DNA from: CALMEC01 sp031366605 | Lineage (GTDB): Bacteria; Actinomycetota; Thermoleophilia; Miltoncostaeales; Miltoncostaeaceae | Assembly: GCA_031366605.1 (NCBI GenBank) | Contig: JANLOO010000016.1 | Coordinates: 1-64,000 of the forward strand | DNA length: 64,000 nt | Reading direction: 5' to 3' | In this document: in pieces, positions 1 to 7,845 of the stretch | Layout: every line of letters begins with the position of its first letter | How positions within the stretch are numbered: the stretch's first letter is position 1 | The notes under the pieces: generated by a model | What the model saw: only the letters and a program-made list of their open reading frames with translations | Databases searched by the model: none | Told to the model about the DNA's origin: nothing | Made by a program: the position numbers and the translations under genes

Positions 1-19
1 TACTTCCCCCTGAAAAACG
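1..19 (+). repeat. Left terminal inverted repeat of the insertion sequence
   Basis: TACTTCCCCCTGAAAAACG is identical in inverse orientation to bases 1500-1518. Similarity stops after base 19. Confidence 0.85.
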
Positions 20-87
20 TTTGGGCGGTGGGCGGAGGGCACCCGTTGGCGGATTGGCTGGGTTGTCGGTTCGAGCCGCCCCGGTTT

Positions 88-1431
88 TCATGCGAGGGCG
101 GCGATTCGGTCCAGGTTGTGGCTCAGAACCCCGAGCCCGACCCAGATTTGGGCTCCTTCGTAGCCTTTGAGGCGGGTGCGGGCGAGTCCGTGGCGTCGTT
201 TCAGGTGGCTGATGCGCCCTTCGCAGCCGGCTCGGAACCGGTAGCGGCGTCTCCAACCGCGGGTGTGTTGGACGGGATCGGCGCGGCCTTGGCGCGGGAT
301 CACCCGGTCTCGGATCTGGAGGCGGTCGAGTACTTCGTCGCCGGTGCTGTTGCCGTATGCGCGGTCGGCAAGGACGGTGTCGATGCGCATGCCCGCCTCG
401 GCTGCGGCGGTGACGGCGGCCTCGAGGGTCGACACGTCGGCGGGGTTGCCGGCATATACCTGGTGGGAGACGACGAACCCTTCGGGAGTGTCGGCGATCG
501 ACGCCTTGTAGCCGAACTCCGTGGGCTTCTGTGGTTTGCCCCTGCGGATCGGGCGGGCGTCGGGATCGGCGAGCGACACCAGCCGATCGGGGATGATTTT
601 CTCGCCGGTGAGCCGGCGGGCGGTCTGGGCGATGACCCGCCCGGCCAAGGCGATCTCCTCGGCGAGTCGCACCGTCTGCGTCCGACCCTTGCGCCCCGCC
701 TGGCCGAGCGTCCGGCGGGCGTTTGCGAGCACCCGCCCCGCGTCGCGAGCTGCGCGGGCGGCGAGGTCATACAGGACGCGGGTCTCACGATCCACCGCCG
801 GGCGGGTGTTGCCGCCGCGGCCGAGGGCCCCCGACACGCGTCGCACGGCCTTCCCGGCCGAGCGACGTCGATCACGAAACGCGGTGCGGGCGGCGAGGCC
901 GACCGCCTTGACCCGGCGCACCGCGCGCGTGAGGCGGCTGACCGCGTGAGCGCACAACCCCGAGTCGGTCGGGTAGCGCACATCCGCCTCGACACACGTC
1001 GTGTCGACCCGCAACCGCCGCCCGCGAAGGAGCTTGCCCTCGACGGCACGCGCCAACAACACCCGGTTCAAATCTTCGACGATCCCGGGTCCGAACCGGC
1101 GTGTCAGCTTCATCAGGGTCGTCGGGTGCGGTGGCGCCGTGTGCAAAGCGATACGGCAAAACCGCCGCCACGACAGGGAGTCTGCGACCTCCTTGCACAG
1201 CGTCTCGTAACCCAAGCCATGGCGGTGCTTGAGGTACATCAACCGCAGGTAGCACTCCATCGGGATGGTCGGACGCCCGATCGGGCAGAAGAAGCGCTCC
1301 ACAAACGGCGCCAGAAACCGCGGGTCATCCAGCAGGGAGTCGATGGCCTCAAGCTCAGGGCCCATCAGCTGGATCTCATCGGGGAGCATCTGCTCCCACA
1401 ACGTCGCCTGCCCATCGTGCAACCTCAACAT
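88..1431 (-). CDS. DDE transposase, IS5/ISNCY-like
   Basis: This enzyme cuts and rejoins the ends of the surrounding insertion sequence. The N-terminal third carries the IS5-type helical domain (RPTIPMECYLRLMYLKHRHG, then SWRRFCRI). The DDE catalytic core follows, with Asp in RVDTTCVEADV, Asp in VLADRAYGN and Glu in GCEGRISHLKRR. A basic, Arg-rich linker separates the first Asp from the rest of the core. No frameshift or stop interrupts the frame. I chose the ATG at 1431 (MLRLHDGQ), about 447 residues; an in-frame GTG at 1494 would add 21 residues reaching towards the inverted repeat. The family name is from memory of related actinobacterial transposases, so the exact IS family is uncertain. 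Confidence 0.88.
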   Translation of the reverse strand: MLRLHDGQATLWEQMLPDEIQLMGPELEAIDSLLDDPRFLAPFVERFFCPIGRPTIPMECYLRLMYLKHRHGLGYETLCKEVADSLSWRRFCRIALHTAPPHPTTLMKLTRRFGPGIVEDLNRVLLARAVEGKLLRGRRLRVDTTCVEADVRYPTDSGLCAHAVSRLTRAVRRVKAVGLAARTAFRDRRRSAGKAVRRVSGALGRGGNTRPAVDRETRVLYDLAARAARDAGRVLANARRTLGQAGRKGRTQTVRLAEEIALAGRVIAQTARRLTGEKIIPDRLVSLADPDARPIRRGKPQKPTEFGYKASIADTPEGFVVSHQVYAGNPADVSTLEAAVTAAAEAGMRIDTVLADRAYGNSTGDEVLDRLQIRDRVIPRQGRADPVQHTRGWRRRYRFRAGCEGRISHLKRRHGLARTRLKGYEGAQIWVGLGVLSHNLDRIAALA

Positions 1432-1499
1432 CCCGAACCCCCCCAAAACACCCACGTTTACAGGGGAAAGACTACTTTCTGGCCCGGACGGCACCCCCG

Positions 1500-1518
1500 C
1501 GTTTTTCAGGGGGAAGTA
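1500..1518 (-). repeat. Right terminal inverted repeat of the insertion sequence
   Basis: Exact reverse complement of bases 1-19. It is followed by GCTAGC, a palindrome that could be part of the target site; the left flank needed to test this is missing. Confidence 0.85.
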
Positions 1519-1536
1519 GCTAGCGTCTCGCCAGGC

Positions 1537-2727
1537 TCAGACTCTGCGTATGGATGCCTTCGGCAGTCCCAGCGTCAGGGCGATGCTGAAGCACGCGAGG
1601 CCGGCTGAGATCGGCCACAGGGCGTCAAAACCGGCGACGTCGGCGATTCGGCCGAGCAGTGGCGACATCAAGGCGCTCCAGCCGAACAACACCATCGACA
1701 CGAGCCCCACCGCCTGCCCTGCGCGCGCGGGTCCCGTCAGTTCGCCGGCGATGAGGTAGAGCAACCCGTTGGCCCCCATCGCTCCGAACGAGAACACGAA
1801 CATCGCCGGCAGCTGCGCAGCGGGGCCGGCCGGCCCGGCAGCCCAGTAGAGCAGCGCCCCCACGAGCGTCACCAAGCCGACGTCGCGGAGCGTCGCCCGT
1901 CGCCGTGTGCCGGCACCCTGGTCGGCGACACGCCCCCACAGCAGGCGCGCCACCATGGCCGAACCGCTGACCACGGCGAACAGTGCGGCGCCGATCGGGG
2001 CCGACGCGCCCGCGTCGCGGATGGCCGGGACCGAAAAGTTGAGCGCCGCCGACAGCACCGTCACGTGCACGGCCGCGATCGCCACCACCCGCCACATCCC
2101 GGGGGTGCCGAACAGCCCGGCCAGGTCGATCCGTCGACTCTCAGACGCCGCTTTGTGGAGCGCTCCGCTGGGGCTCGCCAGACCGAACCCGGTCGCGAAC
2201 ACCGCCGCCAGCACACCGCTCGCGATGAGCGCCAGTCGCACCCCGCCGAGCGCCGCCAGCCCCGGCAGCAGACCCGCAGCCACAAGCCCGCCCGCCGAGA
2301 CCGACATCTGCCGAACGCCCAGCGCCATCCCCCGCCGGTCGGCGTCGAAGCCATGAAAGACCGACACGGTGCCCGCCACGGCGACGAACGCCGCGACCAT
2401 GCCGAACGCGAACAGTCCCACACCGACGAGCACGGCATTGCGCGCGAGCCCCGCCCCAACGAGCGCGACACCTGACAGGAGCCCTCCGATGATCAGCGGC
2501 CGCCGCGGTCCGATCCGATCGACGAGCGTCCCCGCCGGAATCAGAATGACCGCATTGCCGATGAACCCCGCCGCCAGCAACGCGCCAAGGGCCGCCGCCG
2601 ACAGCCCGAACTCCGTCCGGAACTCAGGCCCCAGCGCCCCGAGTCCCCACGACGCGATCGAGATGGACGCCTGGGACGACGCCGCGAGAATGAGCAACCG
2701 CCGCTGCCCAGGCGCGAGCCGGCTCAA
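1537..2727 (-). CDS. MFS transporter
   Basis: This is a major facilitator superfamily secondary transporter of about 396 residues with roughly twelve hydrophobic segments. The loop between helices 2 and 3 carries the family signature (GTLVDRIGPRRP), and the second half repeats the fold. The substrate cannot be read from sequence. The open frame runs upstream through the neighbouring dipeptidase gene. I therefore place the start at the TTG at 2727, which follows a GAGGA-like site and lies 53 bp after the dipeptidase stop, giving MSRLAPGQRR before the first helix. It is downstream of the VanX-like gene on the same strand, so the two may be co-transcribed. The insertion sequence begins 18 bp after its stop codon. 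Confidence 0.8.
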   Translation of the reverse strand: MSRLAPGQRRLLILAASSQASISIASWGLGALGPEFRTEFGLSAAALGALLAAGFIGNAVILIPAGTLVDRIGPRRPLIIGGLLSGVALVGAGLARNAVLVGVGLFAFGMVAAFVAVAGTVSVFHGFDADRRGMALGVRQMSVSAGGLVAAGLLPGLAALGGVRLALIASGVLAAVFATGFGLASPSGALHKAASESRRIDLAGLFGTPGMWRVVAIAAVHVTVLSAALNFSVPAIRDAGASAPIGAALFAVVSGSAMVARLLWGRVADQGAGTRRRATLRDVGLVTLVGALLYWAAGPAGPAAQLPAMFVFSFGAMGANGLLYLIAGELTGPARAGQAVGLVSMVLFGWSALMSPLLGRIADVAGFDALWPISAGLACFSIALTLGLPKASIRRV

Positions 2728-2779
2728 TCCTCGACCGGCGTGAGCGCTCTTTCGCGAAGCCTGCGAACCGTGCGGGGGC

Positions 2780-3538
2780 TCACAGGCCGCCCAAGAGCCG
2801 TGCTGAGGGCGGCGTATGGTCCGCCTCGACTGGGCCGTACCGCGCGGGCCGGCCGGTGATCGACCCCCAGAACTGATCGCCGAAGTCGAAGTGCCACCAC
2901 TCCTCGAAGAACGCGGTGAAGCCCTGATCCGCCATCGCCCAGAAGAGCAGGCGCCGCAACTCCCGCGAACTCCCGGGCACACCCTCCATCGCCATCGCGC
3001 CTGCTTCGGGCACGAACGCGTCGAACCCCGTTCCCATGTCCAGCGGCGCTCCGTCACCATCACCCAGCGTCAGGTCGACCGCCCCGCCGGTGATGTGCGG
3101 TGCCGGGCATGACGGGTCGGCGCTCGGGACGCTCACATATCTGGCCGTTTCGCGTTCGACCGTCTGCCGCGGCCAATGCGGGTGGGCGCGCATCAGTTGC
3201 GCCGCCCAAGCGTCGTACAACGCGCGCTGGGTCTCGAATGCCCGCCAGCCATCCCAGACGATCAGCGTCATCCCGTCGGGCAGACCGTGCGCGACACGTG
3301 CCAGTCGCTCGGCGACCCCCTCGCGCAGGCTGTTGTGCGGTCGCGTTCCAGGCAACCCCATCGCGTAGTACCGCGGATCGTCGCGTACCACCCCGCCGAT
3401 CGCCGCGACCTCGACCAGCGGCTCGTCCACCGGCTCGATCGGCACGGTGCGCCAGAGGCCCGGATCGCGAAGCGCAGGCAGGGGCCGCGCTCCCGCCGGC
3501 GTCTCCCCAGACCGCTCCCCCTGCACCTCAAAAGTCAT
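2780..3538 (-). CDS. D-alanyl-D-alanine dipeptidase, VanX/DdpX family (peptidase M15D)
   Basis: This is a predicted zinc metallopeptidase hydrolysing D-Ala-D-Ala or related D-dipeptides. The zinc-site motifs are intact: PHITGGAVDL supplies His and Asp ligands, and EEWWHFDFGD supplies the catalytic Glu and the third ligand. The upstream WDGWRAFETQ element is also typical. No signal peptide is visible, as for cytosolic VanX. I prefer the ATG at 3538 because a TACCCT box lies 7 nt before it, which suits a leaderless transcript; a GTG at 3556 is the alternative. No vanH or vanA is nearby, so a role in cell-wall dipeptide recycling is more likely than glycopeptide resistance (inference). Confidence 0.85.
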   Translation of the reverse strand: MTFEVQGERSGETPAGARPLPALRDPGLWRTVPIEPVDEPLVEVAAIGGVVRDDPRYYAMGLPGTRPHNSLREGVAERLARVAHGLPDGMTLIVWDGWRAFETQRALYDAWAAQLMRAHPHWPRQTVERETARYVSVPSADPSCPAPHITGGAVDLTLGDGDGAPLDMGTGFDAFVPEAGAMAMEGVPGSSRELRRLLFWAMADQGFTAFFEEWWHFDFGDQFWGSITGRPARYGPVEADHTPPSARLLGGL

Positions 3539-3545
3539 GCGGCGT

Positions 3546-3551
3546 AGGGTA
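3546..3551 (-). promoter_or_regulatory. Candidate -10 box (TACCCT) for a leaderless transcript
   Basis: TACCCT fits TANNNT and ends 7 nt before the ATG at 3538, so transcription would start at or next to the A of the start codon. No good -35 hexamer is visible. Confidence 0.35.
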
Positions 3552-3594
3552 GCCACTCAAGACGCAGGGGGGTCCCTGCCGATACGGGAGGCAG

Positions 3595-3930
3595 ATGCCC
3601 GCAGCCCACCTTCCACCGCCGCCGGCGCGGATGCTGGTCAACGCCGCTGAATTCCTGTTCAACGGGTCCCGTAAAGCGGGTCCGTCAGGCAAATGGCAGA
3701 TCCAGCTTCGCAACAACGGTCAGGACGTACACGACCTCGGAATCCGCGGCGCCGACGGACGGGTCATCGCGCAGATGGGCGTCGTCGACCCCGACGCGTT
3801 GGGGACGATCGCAGTCCGCCTGACTCCCGGCACCTACCGACTGTTCTGCGGGGTCGCCGACCATGAGGCCCTCGGGATGTCATGGCGGCTCATCGTCCGC
3901 GTGCCGAAAGTGAGGACGACCGCCCCATGA
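3595..3930 (+). CDS. Cupredoxin-like protein
   Basis: This is a small predicted type I copper protein of 111 residues. Beta strands carry the ligand set: His in NGQDVHDLGI, then Cys, His and Met in FCGVADHEALGM. That Cys-x4-His-x4-Met arrangement is usual for plastocyanin-like domains. A GGGAGG ribosome site lies just before the ATG. No clear signal peptide is present, although the Pro/Ala-rich N-terminus could hide a mis-called start. Its TGA overlaps the ATG of the DUF1800 gene (ATGA), so the two are translationally coupled. It may act as an electron carrier for the DUF1800/DUF1501 pair; that is inference from context only. Confidence 0.75.
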   Translation: MPAAHLPPPPARMLVNAAEFLFNGSRKAGPSGKWQIQLRNNGQDVHDLGIRGADGRVIAQMGVVDPDALGTIAVRLTPGTYRLFCGVADHEALGMSWRLIVRVPKVRTTAP

Positions 3931-5267
3931 GCAAACCGATCGCACGACCGCCCTCTCGTGTCGCCCGTGCCAAAGCCGAACGGCTGATGTGGCGCGCGGG
4001 CTTCGGCGCAGTGCCGGGCGACGTTGACCGCCTGGCGCGCGCGGGAACGACCGCCGCGGTGCATGAGCTGCTGTTCCCCCGCGGTCCGCAGCTGCGCAAG
4101 GGGCCCGAGCCGACCGTCGACGGCCGACCCATTGACCCGGTCAATGTTTACGGACACGACGTGTTGTGGTGGCTCGACCGCATGGTGCGCGGCCGTCACC
4201 AACTCGTCGAGCGCATGACGCTCAACTGGCACGACCACTTCGCCACGAGCAATGACAAGGTCAGCGATTCCAAGCTGATGATGCAGCAGTACTTCACCAT
4301 TCGCTCACGCTCGCTCGGCAGCTTCCGAAAGCTCGCGCTCGCGATCCTGAACGACCACGCGATGCAACGGTTCCTGGACTTGGACAACTCCGACAAGGAC
4401 GATCCCAACGAGAACTTCGCGCGCGAGTTCTTGGAGCTGTTCACGCTTGGTGTCAACAACGGCTACACCGAGCAGGACATCCGCGAGGCCGCCCGCGCCT
4501 TGACGGGCTTCACCTATGACTACAACACCAAGACGTTCGGCTACGACCCTGACCGTCACGACGACGGCGTCAAGACGATCCTCGGCAAGAGCGGACGGTT
4601 CAAAGCCTCCGATGTCGTCAACTTGGCGGTCAACCACCCCAAGCACGCCCCGTACCTGTGCAAGAAGCTGTGGGGGTACTTCACACCGCGTCCCTGCCCG
4701 CCCGGGACGCTCAAAAAACTGGTCGCCGCCTATACGACGTCGGGCACGCAGATCCGGCCGGTGCTGCAGATCATCCTGACCCACCCAGCCCTGCTGGCGG
4801 ATCTCGGCGAGCCGGATCAGGTCAAACCACCCGTCGTGTTCGTCGCGGGGATGTTGCGCAAGACCAACCAGTTCATCACCACCGACAGCTGGACGTGGAT
4901 GCTCGACAACATGGGTCAGCGCCCGTTCTCCCCGCCCAACGTCAGCGGCTGGGAGCAAGACGAGGCCTGGCTGACGACCGCATCCGTCCGGGCCCGGTAC
5001 GAGGCCGCGTCCCAGACGGTGCGGGCACTGCAGATCAAGGATGGCACGATCACCAAGACGCAGACACCCGCGCAGGCGTTGTCAGCGGCCCTGCGCATGA
5101 CCGGCAAGCCGTGGACGAGTTCGCAATCGCGGGCCGCACTCTCCCGCTATTCGCGCACGAGCGTTGCCGACAAGACCGCAGATTGGCAGCAGGAGCACTA
5201 CTGGCCGGAGCGCTTGCGCGTCCTCTGCCACATGCTGCTCGCCGGCCCCGACGCCCAGGTGAGCTGA
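3927..5267 (+). CDS. DUF1800 domain protein
   Basis: This protein of about 446 residues belongs to the DUF1800 family, of unknown function and usually encoded beside a DUF1501 protein. Recognisable stretches are LMWRAGFGAVPGDVD near the N-terminus, MTLNWHDHFATS, NENFAREFLELFTLG, AARALTGFTYD and the C-terminal PPNVSGWEQDEAWL. I set the start at the ATG at 3927, which overlaps the cupredoxin stop; the longer frame starts inside that gene. No signal peptide is seen. The stop overlaps the next start as TGATG, which argues for coupled translation with the DUF1501 gene and a shared complex. Confidence 0.85.
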   Translation: MSKPIARPPSRVARAKAERLMWRAGFGAVPGDVDRLARAGTTAAVHELLFPRGPQLRKGPEPTVDGRPIDPVNVYGHDVLWWLDRMVRGRHQLVERMTLNWHDHFATSNDKVSDSKLMMQQYFTIRSRSLGSFRKLALAILNDHAMQRFLDLDNSDKDDPNENFAREFLELFTLGVNNGYTEQDIREAARALTGFTYDYNTKTFGYDPDRHDDGVKTILGKSGRFKASDVVNLAVNHPKHAPYLCKKLWGYFTPRPCPPGTLKKLVAAYTTSGTQIRPVLQIILTHPALLADLGEPDQVKPPVVFVAGMLRKTNQFITTDSWTWMLDNMGQRPFSPPNVSGWEQDEAWLTTASVRARYEAASQTVRALQIKDGTITKTQTPAQALSAALRMTGKPWTSSQSRAALSRYSRTSVADKTADWQQEHYWPERLRVLCHMLLAGPDAQVS

Positions 5268-6658
5268 TGAACCACAATCGAAACTGTGGATGTGATGACT
5301 GGCATGTGTCGCGACGGGCGCTCCTGGGCGCTGCTGCCGACACCATCGTCGGGATCCCCGAGGAGTTGCTGACCGACGGTCCGGCGGCGGCGCTGACCGG
5401 TTCACGCGGGATCACCCGCAGACGGATGCTCGTGGGCGCGGGTGGACTGGCGTTCGCGGTGGCCGCCATGCCGCGGTTCGGCGCCAAGGGACTGTTCGAG
5501 GCGGCGGCCGCGGCGCAAGCGACGGCGGACCCCAACGGTCGAATCCTCGTCTCGATCTACCTGGACGGCGGCAACGACGGACTCAACACGCTCGTGCCGA
5601 TCGCCGACCCGCGCTACCGGCAGCTGCGTACCCGGATCGCGATCGATCCGGCGACGACGCTGCCGCTGGCCGACCACCCCGAGTTCGGTTGGCACCCGTC
5701 CCTGACCGGTGTCAAGGCGCTCTACGACGCCGGCAAGGTCGCCGTGATGCCCGCCGTGGACTACGCCAACCCCGACCAGTCGCATTTCAACTCGCAGATC
5801 TTTTGGCGTACCGGCGTCGTCGGGCAGTCGTTCGACCGCACCGGATGGCTCGGTCGCACCATCGACGCACTCGGCGACACCACCAACCCACTGCAGGCGA
5901 TCAGCATGGGATGGAACCTCGACCCCATCCTGCAGAGCCGCCGGGCACCCGTTGCAACCGTGTTCGACCCCGGCGGTTTCGGGTTCTACATTCCCGATGT
6001 CTGGAGCGACGAGGCGGCACTCGGCCCATACCGCGGCGCGACCTCTGGCGCCAAGAGCAAGGCACGCAAGGCGGCTCAGCAGGCCTATCGCGGTGCAATC
6101 GACGTCTTCGACAAGCTCGCGCCATTGCGCGCCCAGGGCGACCAGGTGCCCGCGGCCCCGGTCCCCTACCCGGACGAGCACCTGGGCAACGGTCTGCGTA
6201 ACCTGGCGCGCATGTTGGGCGCGGGCTTCGGCACGCGCCTGGCCACCATCAGCCACGGGGGCTTCGACACCCACGATCAGCAACCCGTCGAACACGCGCA
6301 GCTGCTCAAGACGCTCGGCGACTCGCTGGTGGCATGGCAGGCGGATCTGGACGCGCGGGGCCTGTCCGACCGTGTCATGACGCTCGTCTGGAGCGAATTC
6401 GGTCGCAGGGCAGAGGACAACGACTCCAACGGCACCGATCACGGCGCGGGCGGCTGCGTCCTGCTGGTCGGAAACCACGCCAACGGGGGCGTCCAGAGCG
6501 AGTTCCCGGGCCTGACCAACCTGGATCCCGACGGCAACCTGCTCGTCACGACCGAGTTCCGCAACCTCTACGCCACGCTGCTCGAATCCTGGATGGGCGT
6601 CGACGTCGGCAGCGTACTGCCGGGCGTCGATGCCCGGCGCCTGGCGCTCATCAAGTAA
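5267..6658 (+). CDS. DUF1501 domain protein, Tat-exported
   Basis: This protein of about 463 residues is in the DUF1501 family, which has a sulfatase/alkaline-phosphatase-like fold and unknown substrate. The body includes SIYLDGGNDGLNTLVPI, SHFNSQIFWRTG, ISHGGFDTHDQQ and VWSEFGRRAEDN. Two twin-arginine motifs precede it: VSRRALLGAA near residue 16 and ITRRRMLVGAGG near residue 50. The second is followed by a hydrophobic stretch and AAAAAQA, so export by the Tat pathway is likely. The start ATG overlaps the DUF1800 stop. The TAA stop abuts a palindromic repeat that separates it from the convergent cytochrome c gene. Confidence 0.85.
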   Translation: MNHNRNCGCDDWHVSRRALLGAAADTIVGIPEELLTDGPAAALTGSRGITRRRMLVGAGGLAFAVAAMPRFGAKGLFEAAAAAQATADPNGRILVSIYLDGGNDGLNTLVPIADPRYRQLRTRIAIDPATTLPLADHPEFGWHPSLTGVKALYDAGKVAVMPAVDYANPDQSHFNSQIFWRTGVVGQSFDRTGWLGRTIDALGDTTNPLQAISMGWNLDPILQSRRAPVATVFDPGGFGFYIPDVWSDEAALGPYRGATSGAKSKARKAAQQAYRGAIDVFDKLAPLRAQGDQVPAAPVPYPDEHLGNGLRNLARMLGAGFGTRLATISHGGFDTHDQQPVEHAQLLKTLGDSLVAWQADLDARGLSDRVMTLVWSEFGRRAEDNDSNGTDHGAGGCVLLVGNHANGGVQSEFPGLTNLDPDGNLLVTTEFRNLYATLLESWMGVDVGSVLPGVDARRLALIK

Positions 6659-6818
6659 GGGCCCGCGCAGGAACTACGGCACCGTTCGGCGGCTGCAAAC
6701 CGTCGCCATCCGGCGTCGGCGTGATCGCTGTCACCACCAGTCGCAACGAGGCTCGCCGACACCGTCTCACTCGGTTTTCGCCCGGCATCCGACGGAGCGG
6801 TTATTCCTGCACGGACCC
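6659..6818. repeat. Palindromic intergenic repeat, copy 1
   Basis: This 160-bp imperfect palindrome fills the gap between two convergent genes, starting one base after one stop codon and ending two bases before the other. Its ends, GGGCCCGCGCAGGAA and TTCCTGCACGGACCC, pair with each other. Inner arms such as CGGCGTCGGCG and CGCCGACACCG also pair, leaving a centre around CACCAGTCGCAACGAGG. A related copy lies at 52443-52590, also between convergent genes. It could be a bidirectional terminator, a structured RNA or a MITE-like element. Confidence 0.8.
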
Positions 6819-6820
6819 TT

Positions 6821-7237
6821 TTACTTGAACTCCTCGGCCGGGCGCACAGGGCTCTCCGCATCGCCGGCACCGGCAACCGAGGCGACGTATGCGGCGACGT
6901 CATCTGCGTCTTTGCCCTTCACGATGTCAGGCGGCATGATCGGCTGACTCCGCTGCTCGGGCTTGTCGATCCAGTAGCGAATGACGCCCTCGAACGAACT
7001 CTTCTCGAAGCCCTGACGGCGCGAGCCGCGGAACGCGTCATCCAGGTTGGGTCCGACCGTTCCTTTGGTGCCGGCGTCGGCCAGCGTGTGGCAACCACCG
7101 CATGCCGCGAACTTCGTCTTGCCGTTGGCAAGATCGCGTGAGCCTCCACCACATGCGGACAGCGCGAACGCCGCTGCGCAGAGGACGAGCAGGCCCACGA
7201 ATCCCGTCAAACGACCGTGTCGTGCGTGCGCGGCCAT
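6821..7237 (-). CDS. Lipoprotein c-type cytochrome of the oxidase operon
   Basis: This is a monohaem cytochrome c of about 138 residues that probably donates electrons to the oxidase encoded upstream. The N-terminus is a lipoprotein signal (LLVLCAAAFALSACGGG, lipobox LSAC), so it should be tethered to the outer face of the membrane. The haem site is CGGCH, and a candidate axial Met lies in PIMPPDIV. KGKDADDVAAYVASVAG is the usual C-terminal helix. The ATG at 7237 overlaps the ctaE stop as TGATG. The longer frame extends into ctaE and is not used. Confidence 0.9.
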   Translation of the reverse strand: MAAHARHGRLTGFVGLLVLCAAAFALSACGGGSRDLANGKTKFAACGGCHTLADAGTKGTVGPNLDDAFRGSRRQGFEKSSFEGVIRYWIDKPEQRSQPIMPPDIVKGKDADDVAAYVASVAGAGDAESPVRPAEEFK

Positions 7238-7845
7238 CAGACGAGGTACACCACGACGTACAGGAACACCCACACGACGTCGACGAAGTGCCAGTAGATC
7301 GACGCCGCCGTCAACGGGCCCATGTTGCCGTGGCTGAACTCGCCCCGCTTCGCGCGGTTGAGCGAGAAACCCAGGGCGTTGAGTCCGACGAACACGTGTG
7401 CGCCGTGCAGACCGGTCAGGCAGTAGAACACGGTCCCGAAGATCTTGTCCTGCGGGGTGAACCCCAGGTGGATGTATTCGTTGATCTGGATGACCAGGAA
7501 CGTCGCGCCCAACATGATCGTCACCATCAGCCCGCGGATCAGGCCCTGGCGGTCGCCTGCCGCCAGGCGCTTCTCGGCCCACCAGATCGTGAAGCTCGAA
7601 AACACCTGGATCGCGGTGTTGACGCCGGTGATGAGCTTGGGGACCTCAAACGACTCGGCACCGTTGAACACCGGTGGCCACTGCACGGCGTTGGACCGCG
7701 CGATGAAATACGCGGTGAAGAACGAGGCGAACAGCATGATCTCGGACCCGATGAAGATCGACATGCCAAGGGCGCCGATGTTCATGCGGGACATCCCCGA
7801 GCCGCCGTGCGTGGCGGGCTTGGTGTCGTGCGCGTGGGTCGTCAT
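7237..7845 (-). CDS. ctaE: Cytochrome c oxidase subunit III
   Basis: This integral-membrane subunit of 202 residues has about five transmembrane helices, the short form usual in actinobacteria. Typical stretches are LGMSIFIGSEIMLFASFF, INEYIHLGF, GLHGAHVFVGL and the C-terminal SIYWHFVDVVWVFLYVV. It stabilises the catalytic subunit and proton uptake. Stop and start codons overlap the genes on both sides (TGATG), placing it inside the ctaC-ctaD-ctaE-cytochrome c operon. Confidence 0.93.
   Translation of the reverse strand: MTTHAHDTKPATHGGSGMSRMNIGALGMSIFIGSEIMLFASFFTAYFIARSNAVQWPPVFNGAESFEVPKLITGVNTAIQVFSSFTIWWAEKRLAAGDRQGLIRGLMVTIMLGATFLVIQINEYIHLGFTPQDKIFGTVFYCLTGLHGAHVFVGLNALGFSLNRAKRGEFSHGNMGPLTAASIYWHFVDVVWVFLYVVVYLV

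Larger units (their letters stand above)
1..1518. mobile_element. IS5/ISNCY-type insertion sequence, apparently complete
   Basis: One transposase gene is enclosed by terminal inverted repeats. Bases 1-19 (TACTTCCCCCTGAAAAACG) recur as an exact reverse complement at 1500-1518. The outermost left bases, and any target duplication, lie outside the window. On the right the element ends 18 bp after the stop codon of the neighbouring MFS gene, so the insertion looks intergenic and does not break that gene. The perfect ends and full-length transposase suggest a recent or still mobile copy; that is inference. Confidence 0.85.

Noticed and set aside
28..1608. Long plus-strand frame (526 codons) opposite the transposase
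   Set aside because: It is the antisense shadow of the transposase in GC-rich DNA; its product has no sensible domain.
2780..3556. Glycopeptide-resistance (van) cluster
   Set aside because: Only the VanX-like dipeptidase is present; no vanH, vanA ligase or vanRS genes flank it.
5402..6478. 358-codon minus-strand frame opposite the DUF1501 gene
   Set aside because: It overlaps a clear DUF1501 protein along its whole length and resembles no family.
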